From contig JAGBOM010000171.1 in NCBI GenBank assembly GCA_017633865.1, positions 1-5,025 on the forward strand: a stretch of 5,025 bases of DNA. Reading direction: 5' to 3'. Numbering within the stretch: the stretch's first letter is position 1; each line of letters starts with the position of its first letter. Under the pieces are notes generated by a model, which saw nothing but the letters and a program-made list of their open reading frames with translations, had not been told where the DNA came from and did no database searches. Both the position numbers and the translations under genes were made by a program. Below, one piece after another: positions 4,791 to 5,025 of the stretch. Source of the DNA: Opitutales bacterium (GTDB taxonomy: Bacteria; Verrucomicrobiota; Verrucomicrobiia; Opitutales; Intestinicryptomonadaceae).

Positions 4791-5025
4791 TTGCACTCCC
4801 TCGCTTGGTTTTGCTTCGCAAAATCCGCGCTGTTGTCGCCCCTGCGGGGTAATTCGCTTCCCAAATTATGCTTCCCAAAAGCTTGCTATCGCAACTTGTG
4901 TGTTGCACTCCCTCGCTTGGTTTTGCTTCGCAAAATCCGCGCTGTTGTCGCCCCTGCGGGGTAATTCGCTTCCCAAATTATGCTTCCCCGAAGCTTGCCT
5001 TCGGCAACTTTTGTGTTGCACTCCC
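4791..5025. repeat. Tandem 112-113 bp hairpin-rich repeat, running off the right edge
   Basis: Unit 1 is 4791-4902, unit 2 is 4903-5015, and the first 10 bases of unit 3 (TTGCACTCCC) begin at 5016. The first 86 bases of units 1 and 2 (4791-4876 and 4903-4988) are identical. They contain a stem GGTTTTGC-TTC-GCAAAATC(C) with one G-T pair and a stem CCCC-TGC-GGGG. The last 26-27 bases differ but keep a third stem: AAG-C-TTGC-TATC-GCAA-CTT in unit 1, and AAG-C-TTGCC-TTC-GGCAA-CTT in unit 2. No plausible gene covers this stretch. It is too long and too contiguous for a CRISPR repeat. Such units could be a structured-RNA array, a recombination hotspot or an intergenic repeat family of the genome. 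Confidence 0.92.

Noticed and set aside
4594..4908. 104-codon minus-strand open frame
   Set aside because: It spans the end of a supported gene, the intergenic hairpins and the first tandem repeat unit; no family features.

Overview
The window looks like an accessory (defence-type) region of an uncultivated bacterium. Nothing in it fixes the lineage. There is no rRNA, tRNA or housekeeping gene, and I will not name a phylum. Composition is mosaic: the CRISPR-linked genes on the minus strand are moderately GC-rich (one 60-base sample near 1261 is about 63% GC), while the paired unknown genes at 3168-4629 are clearly AT-rich (a sample near 3301 is about 32% GC). This suggests pieces with different histories.

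Layout. (1) 1-616: the right-hand part of a CRISPR array, with nine 37-nt repeats and 33-38-nt spacers. The ninth repeat carries one substitution, and a much-decayed tenth copy lies at 651, so this is the leader-distal end. The leader and the other cas genes lie to the left or elsewhere. (2) 683-716: a strong hairpin with a T-tract on each side, able to end transcription from both directions. (3) 734-2502, minus strand: a two-gene operon. It encodes a CARF-domain protein of the NE0113 (TIGR02584) type III accessory / ring-nuclease-like family, then, 5 bases on, a P-loop kinase of the AAA_33 / N4BP2-like type. (4) 2503-3167: mostly non-coding, with an imperfectly duplicated block of about 70 bp that contains a TATAAT box, plus a small two-helix membrane protein gene (2921-3097). 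(5) 3168-4629, plus strand: two tandem paralogous genes of about 225 codons, roughly half identical to each other, of a family I do not recognise. (6) 4630-5025: no gene; a GC-rich inverted repeat, then a tandem repeat of 112-113 bp units rich in hairpins that runs off the right edge.

How it may work together. Several observations agree that the array is transcribed on the plus strand. The repeat hairpin leaves exactly 8 nt on its 3' side (the usual Cas6 5' handle length), the decayed repeats are on the right, and a plus-strand terminator follows them. All nine spacers are also pyrimidine-rich on that strand, as expected for crRNAs that are antisense to purine-rich mRNA. With the CARF gene next door, this points to an RNA-targeting type III system using cyclic oligoadenylate signalling. 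The CARF protein lacks any possible HEPN RNase site, and it is apparently co-translated with a polynucleotide-kinase-like P-loop enzyme. That CARF-kinase pair is the most interesting candidate system here. The plus-strand AT-rich paralogue pair is a separate, unexplained cargo module.
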